Below are positions 63,733-64,000 of a DNA stretch of 64,000 nt, in pieces. Position 1 is the stretch's first letter. The number at the start of each line of letters is the position of its first letter. The notes under the pieces were generated by a model. It had not been told where the DNA came from and ran no database searches. It worked only from the letters and a program-made list of their open reading frames with translations. Origin of the DNA: Prevotella sp. P6B1 (GTDB lineage: Bacteria > Bacteroidota > Bacteroidia > Bacteroidales > Bacteroidaceae); NCBI RefSeq assembly GCF_000702825.1, contig NZ_JNKF01000011.1, forward strand, positions 473,391-537,390, written 5' to 3'. The position numbers and the translations under genes are program-made.

Positions 63733-64000
63733 TTACTCCGGCTGGAGGTCGGCGTACTCGCGGGCTACGTTGGCTATGCAGGGACAGGCCTTCCGGTGGT
63801 TCAGGTCGTGATGGCCTACGATGACGGCGCGCGGGTAGCGACGGTGCAGGTCGGCGAGCAGCTGGCGGAGGGCTGACTTCTGAGCTGGGGTGCGGGTGTC
63901 GGCGTGTTGACCACGGGCGTCGTAACCACCTTCGTAGCACACGCCTATCGAATACTTGTTGTGGTTCACACAGTGCGCACCCACCATCCATTCCGGTCGG
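63733..64000 (-). CDS. N-acetylmuramoyl-L-alanine amidase (T7-lysozyme type), C-terminal part
   Basis: The N-terminus lies beyond base 64000. The visible part has the Amidase_2 features VGAHCVNHNKYSIGVCYEGG and VGHHDLNHRKACPCI, the latter with the zinc-binding His and Cys. It cleaves the amide bond between muramic acid and the stem peptide. The fragment is strikingly GC-rich (above 60% by eye) with codon choice unlike its neighbours, hinting at a foreign or phage-like origin, although such amidases are common in Bacteroidales genomes. Confidence 0.85.
   Translation of the reverse strand, partial: RPEWMVGAHCVNHNKYSIGVCYEGGYDARGQHADTRTPAQKSALRQLLADLHRRYPRAVIVGHHDLNHRKACPCIANVAREYADLQPE

Overview
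The window reads as chromosomal DNA of a Bacteroidales bacterium, most likely Prevotella or a close relative (Prevotellaceae). The signs are many TAnnTTTG -7 promoter elements (several paired with TTTG about 20 bases upstream), an ECF-sigma/FecR/SusC/SusD locus, the Bacteroidetes atpDC-x-BEFHAG order, a DAHP synthase-chorismate mutase fusion in a phe/tyr operon, and a Prevotella-like C-terminal secretion tail. No rRNA, tRNA, CRISPR array, insertion sequence or prophage core was found.

Layout. 1-5301 (minus): ffh, a TerB-like protein, folD, a 59-residue TPR protein and a four-subunit 2-oxoacid:ferredoxin oxidoreductase. 5358-12516: queH, a stand-alone PIG-L deacetylase, a GH20 hexosaminidase and a large GH2 enzyme with discoidin-like domains. 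12636-16831 (minus): pheA, an aminotransferase, DAHP synthase-chorismate mutase and tyrA, preceded by what looks like a complete transcription attenuator with a Tyr/Phe-rich leader peptide. 16983-18220 (plus): an unknown protein and a SIMPL protein. 18294-30910 (minus): the F-type ATP synthase, preceded by an NTPase-CYTH protein, pfkA, an NhaD-type antiporter and a sensor kinase. 31000-34412 (minus): DjlA-like co-chaperone, a secreted protein, Maf, KdsC-like phosphatase and nitroreductase. 34551-40186: GNAT/FemAB-like protein, small lipoprotein, RelA-type synthetase, DUF4301 protein and a TetR regulator. 40300-46259 (plus): malic enzyme, gdhA and rpsA with a structured leader. 46333-52758: SGNH hydrolase (minus), a tiny autonomous gene (plus), and three secreted or surface proteins (minus). 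53026-63691 (plus): a polysaccharide-utilisation-type locus with ECF sigma, FecR, STN-type SusC, SusD and an FAD-oxidoreductase/GH3 fusion. The window ends in a GC-rich amidase.

How the parts fit. Malic enzyme, glutamate dehydrogenase, PFK, the ferredoxin oxidoreductase and ATP synthase form a core energy and nitrogen set of an anaerobic glycan fermenter. The PIG-L/GH20/GH2 cluster points to amino-sugar glycan breakdown. The ECF/FecR/SusCD locus would couple outer-membrane glycan import to its own expression, with its GH activity carried on one polypeptide with a redox domain.

Most notable: (1) the Phe/Tyr attenuator at 16596-16831, where leader peptide, antiterminator and terminator can all be read; (2) the FAD-oxidoreductase/GH3 fusion; (3) short tandem arrays with 7-base units, each locus having its own unit, in gene spacers and also inside queH and the GH2 gene; (4) a self-contained 33-codon gene at 47295-47477; (5) the structured rpsA leader.
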